From the NCBI RefSeq assembly GCF_004303025.1, contig NZ_PJQW01000002.1, forward strand, positions 62,001 to 126,000: a stretch of 64,000 nt of DNA. Reading direction: 5' to 3'. The notes below the pieces were generated by a model that was given only the letters and a program-made list of their open reading frames with translations, searched no databases and was not told the DNA's origin. Source of the stretch: Flavobacterium sp. J27. Lineage in GTDB: Bacteria > Bacteroidota > Bacteroidia > Flavobacteriales > Flavobacteriaceae. Shown one piece after another: positions 63,314-64,000 of this stretch; the stretch's first letter is position 1; each line of letters begins with the position of its first letter. Both the position numbers and the translations under genes were made by a program.

Positions 63314-64000
63314 ATGAAAAGAAAATTACTTTATTTATTCTTGTTAACATCCACAATTAGCAATGCGCAATGGGTGTCACAAGCAACAGGTTTTACAACA
63401 ACTAGTAGAGGTGTAACAGATATTAATATTGTTGATGCTAATACTGTTTGGGCTTTGGGATACGATGGAAGTGGTGGTGGAGCTAATGTGCAAGAATTTA
63501 CAAGAACTAGCAATGGCGGAACCACTTGGACATCAGGGGCAATTAATATAGGAAATACGGCACTTGAACTAACAAATATATCTCCTGTAAGTGCTACAAC
63601 CGCTTGGGTTGGTGCTGTAAGTCCTACAAATGGTATGGGGGGCGTTTGGAAAACAACAAATGGAGGTACTACTTGGACACAGCAAAACGCAACCGCTTAT
63701 ACTAATGCAAATTCCTTTTTTAATGTGGTTCATTTTTTTGATGCCAATACAGGTATTACACAAGGAGACCCAATTACCGCAACAGATTTTGAAGTTTACA
63801 GAACAACTAATGGAGGAACAACTTGGACTGCTGTACCTGCATCAAGTTTGCCAAACATTGTTTCTGGAGAATATGGTTACAATGGAGGAAATGTAGCTGC
63901 TGGTAATTCTTTTTGGTTTGTAACTAATAAAGGAAAAATATACAGAACTACTGATATGGGGGTAACTTGGACAAAATATAACACTCCAATTACTGATTTT
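63314..64000 (+). CDS. Secreted BNR/Asp-box repeat protein, 3' end outside the window
   Basis: An ATG at 63314 opens a frame that runs to the window edge without a stop (229 codons). Signal peptide LYLFLLTSTISNAQ. Four Asp-box-like motifs of the kind SxxGGxTW are visible (TSNGGTTW, TTNGGTTW twice, TTDMGVTW), the sign of a beta-propeller as in sialidases and photosystem assembly-type repeat proteins. It probably has a T9SS tail beyond the edge. It is about 136 bases after the adhesin-like gene, on the same strand but behind a terminator. Confidence 0.85.
   Translation, partial: MKRKLLYLFLLTSTISNAQWVSQATGFTTTSRGVTDINIVDANTVWALGYDGSGGGANVQEFTRTSNGGTTWTSGAINIGNTALELTNISPVSATTAWVGAVSPTNGMGGVWKTTNGGTTWTQQNATAYTNANSFFNVVHFFDANTGITQGDPITATDFEVYRTTNGGTTWTAVPASSLPNIVSGEYGYNGGNVAAGNSFWFVTNKGKIYRTTDMGVTWTKYNTPITDF

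Overview
The window is a stretch of chromosome from an AT-rich member of the Bacteroidota, almost certainly family Flavobacteriaceae (a Flavobacterium-like genus). The evidence is the flavobacterial promoter box TAnnTTTG in front of many genes, four secreted proteins of the type IX secretion style (three with a recognisable C-terminal sorting domain), BshA of bacillithiol synthesis, type III glutamine synthetase, a PafA-type alkaline phosphatase, a two-domain GH3/serine-hydrolase protein and the typical signal peptides and lipoboxes. It is mostly core genome: I see no phage, no transposase, no CRISPR array, no rRNA and no tRNA.

Layout. 1-1020: the 3' end of an IcmF-like mutase, then a 520-base gene-free stretch holding two REP-like 27-mers, a terminator and an exact ten-unit array of degenerate 21-base repeats. 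1021-4293 (minus): DJ-1/PfpI protein, a large choice-of-anchor I exoprotein with T9SS tail, a small membrane protein. 4512-7338: a three-gene operon with an unknown protein, a TPR sensor histidine kinase and a NarL-type regulator. 7516-9824: an orphan gene pair of unknown function plus a lipoprotein. 9915-14975: small membrane protein, DUF1543, glutamine synthetase III, GNAT, a double-OmpA protein, a lipoprotein. 15053-18228: purM and guaA, separated by a four-helix-bundle gene that sits between imperfect inverted repeats. 18319-23541: two LysM proteins, OsmC, a lipoprotein and a DUF3820 gene whose TTG start directly follows a heptanucleotide array. 23590-32074: RDD protein, pyrG, yidC, proC, fasciclin lipoprotein, MORN-type protein, mnmA. 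32081-40167: Ca/Na exchanger, S8 protease with T9SS tail, nitronate monooxygenase-like enzyme, PafA phosphatase and small unknowns. 40218-46427: lysA, sucC, ridA, lptD. 46558-53340: amidase, MlaD-type MCE protein, a two-gene Fe-S oxidoreductase unit, unknowns and serB. 53450-64000: GH3 fusion, DUF1801, bshA, PrcB-like lipoprotein, outer-membrane proteins, aroC and two large secreted proteins, the last cut by the window edge.

How the genes work together. Purine, CTP, proline, lysine/peptidoglycan, serine and chorismate steps are scattered as single genes, as usual in this family. A visible theme is envelope work: LptD, YidC, amidase, MlaD, LysM proteins, OmpA, GH3 muropeptide hydrolase and T9SS cargo.

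The least explained items are the 21-base array at 729-938, the inverted-repeat-bounded four-helix-bundle cassette at 16237-16672, the orphan pair 7516-9233, the heptanucleotide array at 23245-23311, and two places (18255-18296, 53391-53433) where a promoter box is interleaved with a terminator-like hairpin. None of these is proven to be a new system; each is stated with what would test it.
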